Source: Bryoerythrophyllum caledonicum
Taxonomy: Eukaryota > Streptophyta > Bryopsida > Pottiales > Pottiaceae
Length of the DNA: 64,000 bases
Reading direction: 5' to 3'
Assembly (NCBI GenBank): GCA_963971425.1
Contig: OZ020514.1
Coordinates: 40,151,158-40,215,157 of the forward strand
Position numbers and translations under genes: made by a program. Positions 44,985 through 57,480 of this stretch are shown here, piece by piece (the first letter of the stretch is position 1; each line of letters opens with the position of its first letter). The notes under the pieces were generated by a model, which ran no database searches, was not told the DNA's origin, and saw nothing but the letters and a program-made list of their open reading frames with translations.

Positions 44985-46030
44985 TCTACTTGGAAGTGAC
45001 CTTGGACGCTTCCCGCTTGGGAAGGTCCAAACAAAGTGCTCCCACTTCGGTTGAACTTGAAGCAGTCGAGGATTTTCCGGGATAGGGACCAGCACAATCT
45101 TCCAACGGTTGACGAGCTTCAGATGAACGAAGGTCTCCCGACGGCCGTGAGGTTTAGCAGCAACATCGGCCGCATCAGGCAAGACCTTTTAAACTCTGGA
45201 GAGCGCTCATTATCCAAATCCGGATTTGCACCTTCAAGGCGAAGACGACAAAGCTTTTCACTCCAAAAGGGCTCGGCGAACTTCTTCACCATGATAAGGT
45301 GGTCCATAGTTGAGGTATACTCGGGAACTATCCAACCCAACTCTTTCATCGCACTCAGAAAGGATACTACCACCGAGAGAGCTTGCCTACTCTCTTTGGC
45401 AATCTCAATTGAAATTAGAGTATAGGGCATCAGATGAATGGCGTTATATGAAGAATTCTTAACTTTTGAGTACGGATGAACGTCAATCAAGAGGGTGTTG
45501 GCGCTATTGGCTCCTTTCCCTATCAATTCCCCATAATTAAGAAATAGCGTTGATAGCCTCTTGAGGTAGAATTTCTTTCCATCGACAGATTACCAAGCTA
45601 CATCAAAATGGATATTATCAAAGACATGTTTGATGCTGCTAAGATTATATTTGAACTGGTCTTGCAGGTCATTAAGAAGAGTCCCTACTCCTGCCGGACT
45701 TTCGGAACTCCAAATCACAACAATAAAGTTATCAATATAGTACTTGAGAAACTGTTGGGTGTGAGGCCGGAACTAAGTAACATGGTCATTGCCATGCGTG
45801 AGAACCAAACCATTCAATTTTAGTACAAGGTAGTAATCTTTGAGGGGTGTCAAACCCATTTGAACCATGTGTTCAAACGCTTCAGATTCTCGATCAAGAG
45901 CAACCTACTCCACAGTACTAGAAGCAACAACGACAGGAGTAGTAGTCCACTTATCAGGTGAATGGGAGAAAGACTATTTACAAGACATTAGATCCTTAGT
46001 CGGCTGCCAACCGACGAACCGACTCAAAAA
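44985..46030 (-). pseudogene. FCP1/NIF-like phosphatase copy IV, nucleophile replaced
   Basis: The minus frame reads YYLVLKLNGLVL (Lys for Asp, about 45,815), FRPHTQQFLKYY, FIVVIWSSES, then NTLLIDVHPYSKVKNSSYNA and the ELGWIVPEY C-terminus, with PKWEHFVWTFPSGKRP further on. TAG stops occur after VE (about 45,910), after HVT (about 45,778) and elsewhere, so it is not translatable as one piece. It is probably continuous, via an intron, with the upstream exon at 46,187-46,651. Confidence 0.6.
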
Positions 46031-46186
46031 TTTAGACAAGGTCAGAGAATATTTTATAAAATCAAATGGAATATTATCAAAGCACTTGACCACAAAATCA
46101 AGAAGAGTTTTTAAATATTTGAGAAAATCAGTTGCGTGCTAGGTCACTAAATTCAAAAGCTACGGTAAGCTAACTAACAAACTTAC

Positions 46187-46651
46187 CTCCGGATGAAACG
46201 CCTACGCGATCCTTGTGAGGAGACAAAAGCTCGTTGGGGAGATCTTTGCCATCAGGGATCATTGGCGTTCCCGATCTTGAAGAAGAACTGCCTCTTCCAC
46301 CGCACTTTGCGACCAAACCCTTTGCCTTTGACGTTGGAGACTTCATCCGCTTCAAACTAGAAGTTTTGCTGCTAATCTTTGACCTCTTCGATTTAGAACT
46401 TCCATGTGGGATGGCAGTTCGAGTAGAAAACACTATGACTTCCTTTAGAGGTACCCGCTTGGCGTCGCCTAAATAAAGAGTGAGCGATCCCCAAGCAGTA
46501 GGGTCTGTCGAGAGATGAGGACGGTCTTTGACTTAGGAGCTACCAGAGAAGTACGGGCGACTCGGACGATTGTTTCAACTGGTGGTTGCTTGGCCAGATT
46601 GACGACAACAGAACTGGCGGGCATCGCCTCTTCCACTCCTTGATGCAACAC
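46187..46651 (-). pseudogene. Likely 5' exon(s) of FCP1-like copy IV: Lys/Ser-rich leader
   Basis: A minus-strand frame encodes SKSKRSKISSKTSS and KRMKSPTSKAKG, a nuclear-localisation-like basic leader. It ends at a clear donor (CCGGAG|GTAAGT) at about 46,187. A second frame upstream (46,651-46,469) contains VARTSLVAPKSKTVL. Position and strand fit the N-terminal part of copy IV, but no splice acceptor was fixed. Confidence 0.35.
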
Positions 46652-48352
46652 TTTCGGCTCTGTAAACTGAAGTTCCTCGCCGATCGAGGTAACTAGATGA
46701 TCGACGTTGGCCTTGTCATAGTACGCGTTGGCAAGTATTCACATCTTAACACAAAAGATACCCTAAGGTATTCGTTCCCACAGAGAATCCTCGTGAACTA
46801 CAACGACTAACAACAAGCCTAATTCTATACAATACTCTACATACCACAATAATTACATAAGAAGACAGAGAAAGAAAGATAAAGTACAAGGGTTAGGCTT
46901 AGTTACACCAAATCTTCGTTCCCCATTGCCAAAAGGGAGGGGGGTATCCTCACTACGGTCCTCACTGCGGTCCTCGCTGCGGTCCTCAATATGGTCCTCA
47001 CTGCGGTCCTCACTACGGTCCTCACTACGGTCCTCACTGCGGATCCTCCTTGGTTTCGGACGGGAATGACTTTACAACTATGAACACTATAGACATCCGA
47101 GTGCTTTAGTATCCAGAGAATAATTATCACCATAAACGATGGTTCATGGACTCAAAGAGATTTTAGTGTTTGCATGGGTAACGACAATTCTTCCTCACGG
47201 TCTCTCCAATCACTACTACTCGCTAACTTGGAATGGTTGTGGTTTTGCTGAGCTTTCCCCGTAAGGAAGAATAAGGCTTGGCCCTTAAGGACTAACACTA
47301 CTCTTGTAGCAAGTACGTGGTTTATCTACCTACCCTCCGAGCTGTTAGTCCTTCCTTTACCTCAGAATCGGCTAATGGAGTATTATCCGGTGGATATCAC
47401 AAAGCCATCCCCTAAAGGGACAACCAACTCTACTCCTTTTCTTTAGTGAACGAAGTCCTCCTCCTATTACTCCAATGGATCACAATGCAAAAGGGGTTAG
47501 TTGAAACTCCTTCCTTCTCTCAAGATAATACGAGCTGTAGAGTAGTTCTTGGTTAACGTCGCATAGCATTTGCACATGGGGGTCAAACCAGGTCCTACTC
47601 TGTCCTTAGCACGAAGGCTAAAGCAACGTCACACTCCTATGGATCAACTTATCCGACCAAAGGTTGATGCATCCGGGATCTAGAGTACATCCTCACAATC
47701 GGTGACATCCTACCGCCGATAGGTCACACAAGACATATCAAGACTCCTTCCTCACCTGTCACTCCCCCCTCGTCCTCCTCTAAACACTTATAATCTCACC
47801 TATTATTCCCATCCACCCGGACTACTCTACTTGATGGAACAAGGAAACAATTACAAATGTCAGAGTTAAAGTCACGCTCAACTAACAATCTAACCATCTC
47901 ACCTGTTATTCCCATCCACCCGGACTAACTCTACTTGATGGAACAAGGAAACAATGACTTCGACGGTTAGTACGGACTAGAGGAGTGGACTACTTGAAAT
48001 GGTACTCACAATCATATAGAATTCGAGCTTTCTAACCATAGAAGGTTTTCTGAGAGCGTAGGTTTAGAATTAAACTGAAAGCAAATAGACACAACAAGCA
48101 GTGAAGAGAGGTGCCAAGAGGCTCCTCACTTATACTGCAACAAACACACACAAACGTCCAAAGCAAAGGATGCCTTCTACTAAACCTGGCAACATTAACT
48201 ACCCTTGACGGCGCAATCGCCGTCCCACCAACTCTACGTGCAAAGTCAAAGGCATCTAAACACAAATCCCAAGGAAAAACCAAGTCAAATCTACGTTTAA
48301 CCTGGGGCCAAGTCCGAGAGTGAACAATGACCTACAAACTAAGATTCTGACC
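46652..48352. other. Intergenic region with a 12-bp minisatellite and a 60-bp direct repeat
   Basis: A 12-bp unit GGTCCTCACTRC is repeated about eight times at 46,957-47,045. A segment beginning ATCTCACCT-TTATTCCCATC and ending ACAAGGAAACAAT occurs twice (about 47,793-47,850 and 47,898-47,955). The sequence TCTCTGTGGGAACGAATACC on the minus strand (about 46,790-46,765) resembles leader sequence of plant Ty3/gypsy elements. No intact gene is seen. Confidence 0.4.
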
Positions 48353-50433
48353 CTACTTCCGAGTCAACTCCTCAAGTCTTCTCTTCTCTTCCCTCCTCTT
48401 CCGCTTCTTCGCGCTCTTGCTCGAAGTCGGGTGGGCCGCAGCCTTCGCGAGCGTCCCAAGAGGGGATAATAAATCTGCAGATGAAGTGGGTGCCGATCCG
48501 GCCATGGATGACCAAGGCAAGGCCTCCATCGAAGTCAACGAGGCATTCGGGCCACCCAGAGTGAGTAGCACGGAAGTAGTGCCCGGGTGGGGCTCAGACC
48601 AGGCCGGAAGGACCGGTACCAAGCTCAGAGTCCCAATGAAGACCTCCTGAACGGAGGTGTGTCCCAACTTGCCCTCAGTCTGTACTGGAAGGTGCAAGTA
48701 AGCTGAACTCTCACTAGTGGTCTTTCCAAAAGGAGATATACCCTGCAAAGGAGAATGGTCGGTGTAGTGCGACCGGGGTCTCCAAGGGAAAACTGGCGAG
48801 GAAGAGTCGTGCGTAGAGGCTCCATTGGGGCACCCATGCGCTCCTTCCGCCCGCTCTGTACTTGTGGTGATATCTGAAGGGGAATGGCAAGCACTGACTC
48901 CCACAAGTGGAGTCCGTGAGGGCATAACTGGGCTATCTAGATCAATCACACCCTTCCCCGTTGGAAGATCTTGGTCACCCGAGTCTTGCCTCTCCAAATC
49001 AGCTTCCGAACAAGAATCGTCATCCTTGCCGGCGCCATCAGAATCCTCCACGATCTCAGGCAAGATGTGGGTGAGGTTACTCACCAACATCCTCATGTTA
49101 GCATAAGCTGTCTCTAGCTTCATCGTCTGCTCCACCATGAAAGAAATTACCCTCTTGTTGGAGATATGGCCATCTCTCTGCAACTTGGCATCGAACATCT
49201 TGGCCTTCAACATTGCATCCGCTGGAAAGTGCAATGCCTCCCCCACCTGTTGTAACGCTGATGCTGAGGCATTAGCTTGGAGACACGCCTCCTTCCAACC
49301 CTTCTCTACATCCAACGCCCAACTCTTCACCTTGGCCATGTCGAGGTTGAGCCGGTCCACCTACTCCATGAGGCGGGGTCACTAGCACCTCCCATCTTCT
49401 CCTTCACTGTTGCCACCAATCCATGGCTAAGTGGATTGCCCACCAAGCCACTCACCTGCCCCAAAGTCCTATCCATGTCGTCCACATACACCCGGAGAAA
49501 TTTCACCAACTCGGAGGCCTTGTAAATCTTACCTCCGAGTAGAGCTGAACCGGTGGCTGCTGCTCAAATAGCCGTGCAGATCCGTGTGGAAGGAGCTCCA
49601 CCTTGTTGTTGCCTCTGTCGCTTGGGGGGTGGTGGTGCCTCCTCCTCTGACTGGGACACATTGCTCCCTCCTTCCGATCCTGGCTCGTGCTCCGACTCCG
49701 TTCCCTCAAACTTCCTCAACATGAGTTGGGTCCCATACGCCACGTCCTCGTTTGGGGTGGTCTCCTTGAAGTGGTGATAGAGATGGATCAGGAATGGGCA
49801 GATGGGAGAACGCCTGGTGCTCTCCACACTCTTGGTCAACCTTAGCAGGACATCCTTCACGATGATGGCCTAGTTGACTACCCTCTCCCCCAAGTATGCT
49901 CCATACAACGTGTTAGCAAGGGTGATGGTGACCCGGTTGGGCCTCTCAGGCTGCAAGATAGGTAAAAGGAAAGAAAAGACCCGCTTGGCACGGGGGTCCA
50001 AGCAATCTTGCAATGTGTAGCCATTCTTGGCGTCCTTGGAACCAAACCTCCCCTTGGCATACTCCTCCTTCTTCAAACTCGTCCATCCCGCGCCCTGGCG
50101 TGGGAACCCGTACACCTCCTGCCACCTCCCCATGGTCCACCTTTCGGGGCAAGCGCGGATACCATCTCCCTCTGGCTCCGGTAAGGGCTCTTGACGCATC
50201 TCTTGCACCGTGGACTCAATACAAAATCCCCAACAGAAATCGAGGAGAGGGAGACATCTCATGCGGAGAAGATCCTCCTTGAGCTCCGTGAGTTCCAGAG
50301 GGCCCTTGGGAATAGTAGGAGAGATATCTCTTACCACCGAGAGAGCCATGCTAAGCCAAGCCTGGAAGATCGTTGCCGGCTCTACTTGTTCGTCTTGGTC
50401 GCCTTGGTCGTCTTGGTGAGGTTCGCGCTCCAC
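48353..50433 (-). pseudogene. Large gene of unknown family, broken by two stops and a frameshift
   Basis: One minus-strand frame runs from about 50,433 (acidic DDQGDQDEQ start, then TIFQAWLSMALSVVRDIS) through VFSFLLPILQPERPNRVTI and YGAYLGERVVN to a TAG at 49,870-49,872. In the same frame it continues AIIVKDVLLRLTKSVES to a TGA near 49,561 and ASELVKFLRVYVDDMDRT. A frameshift near 49,375 joins it to a further ~335 codons (DMAKVKSWALDVEKGW..., Ser/Pro-rich, basic KKRKRREEKRR tail). I do not recognise the family. Position among mobile elements and the texture suggest a transposon-associated protein, but that is only inference. Confidence 0.5.
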
Positions 50434-51300
50434 CTGTGAGAGAGGTCCGCGCCCCTTGGACTTTGCTGTCTAGGAGAGAGCTCCCTCGCTGGCTTTGCTC
50501 GTCGTCAGTGAGGTCCTGTTCCTCTTCCTCGCTGGCCCTCTTCCTCGCGGCCTTGCTCGTCTTGTTCGTCTCGGTCGCCTTGGTGAGGTCCGCATACTAC
50601 TCTGTGAGAGAGGTCCGCGCACAGCCTTCTCTGCTCATGGTTGGCGAGGTCTTGCTCCTCTTCCTCGCGGCCTTACTCCTCTTCCTAGCTGATCCTTCTC
50701 GTGGTCAGTGAGGTCGTGCTCCTCTTCCTTGCTGGCCCTCCTCTTCCTCGCAGCCTTGCTCGTCTTGTTCGTCTTGGTCGCCTTGGTGAAGTCCGCACAC
50801 TACTCTGTGAGAGAGGTCCGCGCACAGCTTGTGAGTGGTCCGCGCACAACCTTCCCTGCTCGTGGTCGTTGAGGTCCTGCTCCTCTTCCTCGTTGGTCCT
50901 GCTCATGGTCAGTGAGGTCGTTCTCCTCTTCCTCGCTAGCCCTGCTCCTCTTCCTCGCGGCCTTGCTCGTCTTGTTTGTCTTGGTCGCCTTGGTGAGGTC
51001 CGCACACTACTCTATGAGAGAGGTCTGCGCACAGCTTGTGAGTGATCCACGCACAACCTTCCCTGCTAGGTCGGTGAGGTCCTGCTCCTCTTCCTCGCTG
51101 GTCTGCTCGTGGTCAGTGAGGTCGTGCTCCTCTTCCTCGCGGCCTTGCTCGTCTTGTTCGTCTTGGTCGCCTTGGTGAGGTCCGCACATTTCTCTCCCCG
51201 ACCTTGTAGGTGTTGGTTCACGCGTTTCCACGTACAGCTTGTGAAGAAGGTCCGCGCACAGCCGTCCCTCGGCTGTCTAGGCGAGAGCTCCCTCCCCCAA
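50380..51300. repeat. Minisatellite of ~170-205-bp units overlapping the gene's 5' end
   Basis: The block CGTCTTGGTCGCCTTGGTGAGG recurs in near-identical form at about 50,395, 50,562, 50,763, 50,968 and 51,151, each within a longer unit rich in CTCCTCTTCCTCG. On the minus strand it encodes acidic DLTDHEQ/EEEEQD and DQGDQDEQ words, i.e. a tandem expansion of the N-terminal coding region of the adjacent gene or its leader. Confidence 0.7.
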
Positions 51301-52260
51301 GTCAACCCTATCCTCTGTGAGCTCCTTATTAGGGTATCACCCGGTCCTTGAGTTTAGTCGGGTTTGGTACGAATCTCGGCATGGGCCGGAGGCTTGGTGG
51401 GCCTTCCCACCCGTGAGCTAGTGTTTTACGAACTAGAATCCTTGGGATGGCCTAGTTTTAAGAGGTGGTCTCGGGTCACTACTTATCTATCTTAACGATT
51501 CCTATTTTTTCTTTATTTTTCCTATACTAATACTATCTAAAGATTAACACTTGGTAGATCCCTATCCTTCCAACCAACTGTTTGGTGTAAGCTAACCCCT
51601 CTAAATCAACTAACTAAAAAGTTTTGAAAATTCGTGGTACGGCAGGCCTCGTCAAGATTCAACCCAATATCACAATCCGACAACTCGTTGTCCGATAAAT
51701 CAAGTATTTTTATCGAATGCCGTGAATTGGACGGCTAGATGGAATTAACCACGAAGTCTTCCACTATTGCCGCCGCGATACGAGAAACACCTCCGAGTTG
51801 CACAATTCTCGTTGACGCATGAAAATCAAAATTTAATGGAATGCTTCCTTGCAAATCAGCCGTCTAAGACACGCCCTCTAGTGCAGACAATAAATTGCCT
51901 CCAAGCTGAGTAGCCCCAACCGTAGAATCAGACTGGTGAGGCCAGGTAATTCGATTAGGTACACTAGGCCGCTGCGCAAGGAAGGACATATTCTTCACGC
52001 GCTCCTTTACGATAGCAACGTCTCCTTCCTTGCGCACAAACTCAATCACAGTAGCTTTTGCTCGCACAGCACAAATACGATAAGCTCAGTCAGAGTTCCG
52101 CTGAAAAGGTCTATTGGCAGAGAGCTGACAGGATGCAATGACAACAATCGGTAAAAGCAGGACTAAAAAGAATAGCAAGCACGACAAGGGATAAGAAAAC
52201 CAACCAAGGCCAAAGCTGTGACATTCCCACCACCCTAGGCATTGAAGACGTTCAAGTTTT
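51301..52260. other. Intergenic region, nothing recognised
   Basis: Short frames only (for example 51,864-52,067, minus). No motif, repeat or RNA gene is identified. Confidence 0.35.
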
Positions 52261-54960
52261 ATTCCTTCACGGCCAAGGTGGGATCCGATACTGCTGTGAG
52301 CAAATCCATACAAGGATTGCACACATCTCCACACCAGCTCTTGGTCGAGGATGTAGCGGCGTCATCATAGACAAGATTAAGAGGCTTCCACAATCCCATC
52401 ACCTTCTTGAACTCGCTGAATCTTTCACGCTCATTGCTCGTCTTGTTGTAGAAGACTCCAGCGTTAGCCAGAGGCCTATCGGGCATGGCCAATACCTTGA
52501 ACTTCTTGCTATTGTCACGGAGGTAGCAAATAGTGTGGATGGCACAAACCCAAGTTGAACCGCGACATTCCGTCTCAATTTGAAAACTGGAGTTGTCGTC
52601 AGTTATAAGAATTGTAGGAGCAAAAAGCTCATATGGTCATCATCACTTCCCCGTAGCACCCTCTGCACAATTGCTTTGAGCTTGTCTCTGCCGATAAAGA
52701 TCGATTTCCTTGCTTCATCAAATCCAAACACAACGAACATCTCGCGAGCCTCCTTCTCGAGTTGGATGTCTCCTTTGTCGTCAATCTTCTTCACCAGTTT
52801 GACAAGCTCCTTTGCAATACAAACCTCATAGCAAACAACAAACTCATCAACTAGATCCTCATCACATAGAACGGCGTACTTCTTCACGGTTGCCCAAAAC
52901 TCTGATGGGGCCTCTGAAGTTGTTGGAGTTATACCGTTGTTTCTACCCTTCAACTATGTTGTGTGGGCATCGCACTACACCAACTCGCGTTTGCTGTTAT
53001 CAATGGTTTCATTGTTGATATCCTTCTTAGCAACGAGCAACGTAAACTGCTCATACGACCACGGAACATAAGTGGCCTCTCCTGGCTTCTTCAGTGGATA
53101 ATCGCAGTACCTGAGCATCAATTCATTTTTGATGATGTAGTTCATCTTCACATTTTTAACCCACGATTTCATCAAAACACCAACGGCCCCCTTCTCCTTT
53201 CCTGCGTTGACCTTAATATAAACCTTCTTATCCACGATCGCCCCACCCAGCTTCATGGAGTTGTCGTCACGTAGGTTGACGAGGTACAAAAGGTCCATGT
53301 GCGTGATGTCTTGCTGGGGATTTTGAGGACTCTGGAGAGGAGGTTGTCCGTTCTCCCTAATTAGTTGACCCATCTGCCAGGCGGTGAAAACCACTTGCCA
53401 CTTGTTGTAGAGGTCATCTGGAACAAAAACCAAGGGCTGCTTCTCTGTCTCCACGTCTTTAGCCTTACTCATGATTACAGTGAGATGATTCTTGCAAAAT
53501 TCCTGCAACAATCACAAAGAATACAATTAGGTGTCATGGGATGTCAAGACGTCGGCTGGCAGCGGACGGTCAAAAATACTTGATCAACTATGCACAAAAA
53601 GCTTAACAAGCAAGTGAGCACTGATAATACCTTCCAGGCACCATGGTCTTTAAGCTTGTCAATGCAACTGAGCTCCACCCACCTCTTCTTCATTCTTCGA
53701 AGCTGGGGAACATAGGTCTCTTCCGCTTTCTTCTCAGCAACATCAACGTTGAGAAGGTTTGATATTTTCACCAGGTCGCCTTCAGTATTTGACCACAGAA
53801 CGATAATGTCCCACTCCATAAAATACTTTGCTCAAGAAAATTTGGGGTCCTCCATCTCCCATAGCTCCTTACACACAGCGTACGTGTGTTGTCCACTAAT
53901 GATAAACCAATGACAATTGGGATCGTCATACCACTTGTAGGTCTATCTTTCAAATTGCACCTTGTCGTCCATCACCTTTGGCGCGCTTCTGCAAAGAAGT
54001 TCCATATCTTTTAATTCCTTGCCATTCTGATCAGAACCAGCCGGTGCACGAAGAGGAACGCAATACAATGGCAATTTTGCCCCCCAAGGACCCACGGCCT
54101 TGTAGATGACCCAGAGTTGGTCCAGGCACCTGTCGATGAATTCACGGTAAATCATTCTGTGGGGAGCAAGGTGGATCTTAGACGAATGAATCTTAACTGG
54201 CAGAACTTGCTGCCCAAATGGATCACAACGCCCTAATTTCTTCTCGACCGTGTTGTACATCTCTTCTACCTTTGTATTGTTAATACTGGACAAGAGGTTG
54301 TGTAGACCTACCACTGCTTCGGCCACAATCTTCACCTTTGTAGTTTTCTTGAACGCTCGCTTCTTTAGAACCTTCTATGGCGACACCTTCGTATGAGGTG
54401 CTCCAGCAACAAGAGTCAGTGCAGAACTGCTTGCCTTCTTTGAGGCCCTTGGCTTCTTTACAGCTTTACATTTGCCACCCCCCCCAGATCCGCCATTTAG
54501 CTCCACTCTCTAGTCCCTTGCCTCGATGAAGTAGTCCACCAATTCCGCGCGGCTCTCTGGGTAGACGTCGCTAAACTGCATGTTCATCTCCTATGCCGAG
54601 GTGCATAGCTCTTGTGAGCAGAAGGTCCTACGGATTCTTACAGCATAAGACTCCAAGTGGTCATCGGCCACTCGAACCTTCACCTTCAGTAAGAGCCGAA
54701 TGAAGTCGTCGTCCTCAACGTCTTCCGTAATATCCATCACGGTGACCAGGTTTCCACCAAGAAAGATCTTGCCCATGTGTTTTCCGTTAATATTTATTTC
54801 AGTCACCTCCTGCGGCCTCCAGGCAATGCCCCATTCTCTTCATTCCAGACGAGCCTCAAATGTGGCTTTCGGTACCTACTTATCGAGCCTGACCGCCTCG
54901 TTTCCTCTATTACACTGCCCAAACTGCCACTTGAGCTTACTCAATCTGCGCAACAAGATA
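52260..54960 (-). pseudogene. Long minus-strand gene, unknown family, with nine TAG/TGA nonsense codons
   Basis: From about 54,960 down to 53,631 one frame runs through VTEININGKHMGKIFLGGNL, a Lys-rich segment, VLPVKIHSSKIHLAPHRMIY, a SGQHTYAVCKELWEM block and a DIIVLWSNTEGDLVKISNLL block. A 128-bp GT-AG intron (53,630-53,503) follows. The next exon (EFCKNHLTVIMSKAKD..., VFVPDDLYNKWQVVF) runs on to about 52,260, with one frameshift near 52,620. In-frame stops are 7 TAG and 2 TGA, with no TAA. The QHTYA block loosely recalls ParB/sulfiredoxin-like GQHR motifs, but I cannot name the family. Possibly recently silenced. Confidence 0.5.
53503..53630 (-). other. Intron containing the dispersed near-palindrome
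   Basis: Donor AAG|GTATTA and acceptor TTGTTGCAG|GAATTT enclose 128 bp. The near-palindrome GTCGGCTGGCAGCGGAC lies in the middle at 53,551-53,567. Confidence 0.6.
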
Positions 54961-57480
54961 GCACGCAATGTTGGTAAGATGCGTCATTGTAGTTTATAGT
55001 CGGCTGGCAACTGATGCAAGAATTATCCGTCGGTCGACAGGCGACACTAAAGAATACCATCAGCTGGCACCCGACGGCAGAGCACATGTGCTACTATATC
55101 TTACAATATGACATACGATTTAAACTTTCTGCACACAATTACCGAACTATGTCATCAACAACATATACAGTTTGTCGTCAGCTGGGAGTCGACGGTGAAA
55201 GAGAAACTTACCTATCGATTGAAGACATTCTCTTGGCTACTGCAAAATACTCGTTGGTTGGTGGCTTGAACTCTAGCACTGCAACTCCTCTGCCTAGTTT
55301 TGCCTGGTGGGTGCTGCTCCACTTCTTCCTTCAACTGCCGAAAATACTACATCGGTTGGCCGCGCACAGGTTTAGATCAAAACTAGGAAAAACTTATTTT
55401 GAAGTTCTTGTTATAGTTTCACATTTGATTCCGTTTCAATTTGAATTTGAAGTCTAAGAATAAGCGGGCGAAAAAATCTGGGCGCAAATCCCTGATGATA
55501 ATTTTGGCACAAAATTTCAAAATCGAATTTCGCGCACATTATTAAGCTTAGTGAAGCATATCACCGCATCTACTGCAAATTCTCTCTTCAATGCACCTAC
55601 CCTCACACGCTTCCTATCGCACTGTTTCTGTCTAAGCTATAATCATGCGGATTGCACTATTTTGCACGAGACCTTTTTGACATTCCTGCATTGTGTAGCA
55701 CATTGACAATCATTTTCTGGAAGTAGGCGTTTGTTTATGGTGTAGTTGTATGTCCATTGCTTTATCCGATTAGACCTCAAATTCCATTTCATGGACAATT
55801 AGGCACGCAAAATTGCGAGCCTTGTTGGCAAAATTTGAGTTCTTAATTTATAAAAGGCATAAAAAAGTAAAAGTTTTAAGGTTTTTTTAGAATGACATTG
55901 ATTAAATGCATTAAATCAATGGACCTATTACCGTGGAGGAGGGTGGAGAAATTGTATCTAGGAAGGATCTAAAAATGACAATATTGTTGATTTTCTTTTA
56001 AAAAAATGGACTTATGAGCGTGGAGTCTAGGGTTCTACAATAAAGGGAAGATAGGATTTCTGAGGTTATAAAGCTTTGGAGCATGATTTAGTATATAAAA
56101 ATAGATAGTGAGAGGGAGAGAGGGGAGGGAGAGAGGACAAAGTGGGGGGAGGAAGGTCTTAGAATTTGCAGAGTGGTAGTAGTTCTAGGAATCTGGGGAC
56201 CGGAGGGGGTGGGAATAGTGCGATTTAAGGAGATGGCAAGTACAGTTTGGAAGTTTTTAGAGACGAAACGTTGGGGATAGTGAGAGTGGGACATTTGAAA
56301 ATATTGGTTGAATTTAGGGTACTGTAGAACAAAAGATTTAGAGTTAGGATTAGCGGCCTAGAGGGCTCAGGACAGTCCGATAGCAAGAGGCAAGATTTGG
56401 AGATAGACGATTCAATTTGGAGGATGATGACCCGGGACACGACAAATTTGGGAGATTTAAAAGGTGTATTGGCGGTAAAGCTAGTGCGAGGAAGAGCAAA
56501 TGATTTAGAGTATGGAACTATTGGTAGAGGAGAAATAATAAGTATTTAGAACCAAAGATAAAGGAGAAAAGTGGGGAGATATGAAGGATAGTTTAGGGAC
56601 AATTTGCGACCCCTGAATGAAGTTTTTGGAATTGGGAAAATTAGAAAGAGTCTTGGAGGGGGACATTGGAAGAGTGAGATATTAAACTCAACTTCTATAT
56701 ACTTGCAAGGTAAGTGTAAATCTCCAATCTCAGTCTCCCTTTGTCCCGTCATTTTCACGAAGTATAGACTCTAGACTGATGGACAAGAACTAGTATAAAC
56801 GGTGGTAGTGGCCTTTTTAGTCTCACCACCTTTTATATAGAAGTTGGAGTGACACAATACAAGGTCAAAGTATTATGAATGACAGCTATACACTATAGTG
56901 TTTGAGGAGAAAAATCTATAAATTTTGCTTAATGTCATTCCAGCAAAAACTAGATGTGTGAATGAACACATATACCTCGAGATCTAAACCATAGACAATT
57001 TTGAAGATGTAATAGAAGTAGTAATAATAATAAGCCCATGTACTCCTTTTGCCAAGTGACTTCTTAGACATCTTCAACAATCTTGCCCACACACTACTTC
57101 CTTGTATCGGCCTATAGAGAAAATCATGCTTTAGTGGATGTCTTAGGAAGCCTTCCAATGTACCATTGCTTCTCATCACAGACAGTCTCTTGCACAACTT
57201 TGACTTGCTGAATCGGGAAATAAGTCCCCGGTGACACCAATGGAAGTACTTCAGTTACTTTAGGAGAGCAAGTGGAGTGCGGAGGCCACTCTTCAATTGT
57301 TAGGTCAACAATCATTGGATCAATATGACAAGCCTTCATCTTTAAGCGTGATGCCCTTATTTTGTTGGGGTGATGCTAGTCAAATTCTAATCCTGAAGAT
57401 TGTTCACCTTTCAGATATTTGTAATAGGCAACAATCCGTATGCATACATAGACCATATCATCTATAGCCGCAACATACAT
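54961..57480. other. Region without recognised genes
   Basis: Variants of the dispersed near-palindrome cluster at 54,998-55,190 (four copies within 200 bp). A G/A-rich stretch lies at 56,095-56,720. Open frames are short and unconvincing. Confidence 0.35.

Noticed and set aside
46903..47133. A 76-codon minus-strand frame with repeated AVRT peptides
   Set aside because: The peptide repeat is a by-product of the 12-bp minisatellite.
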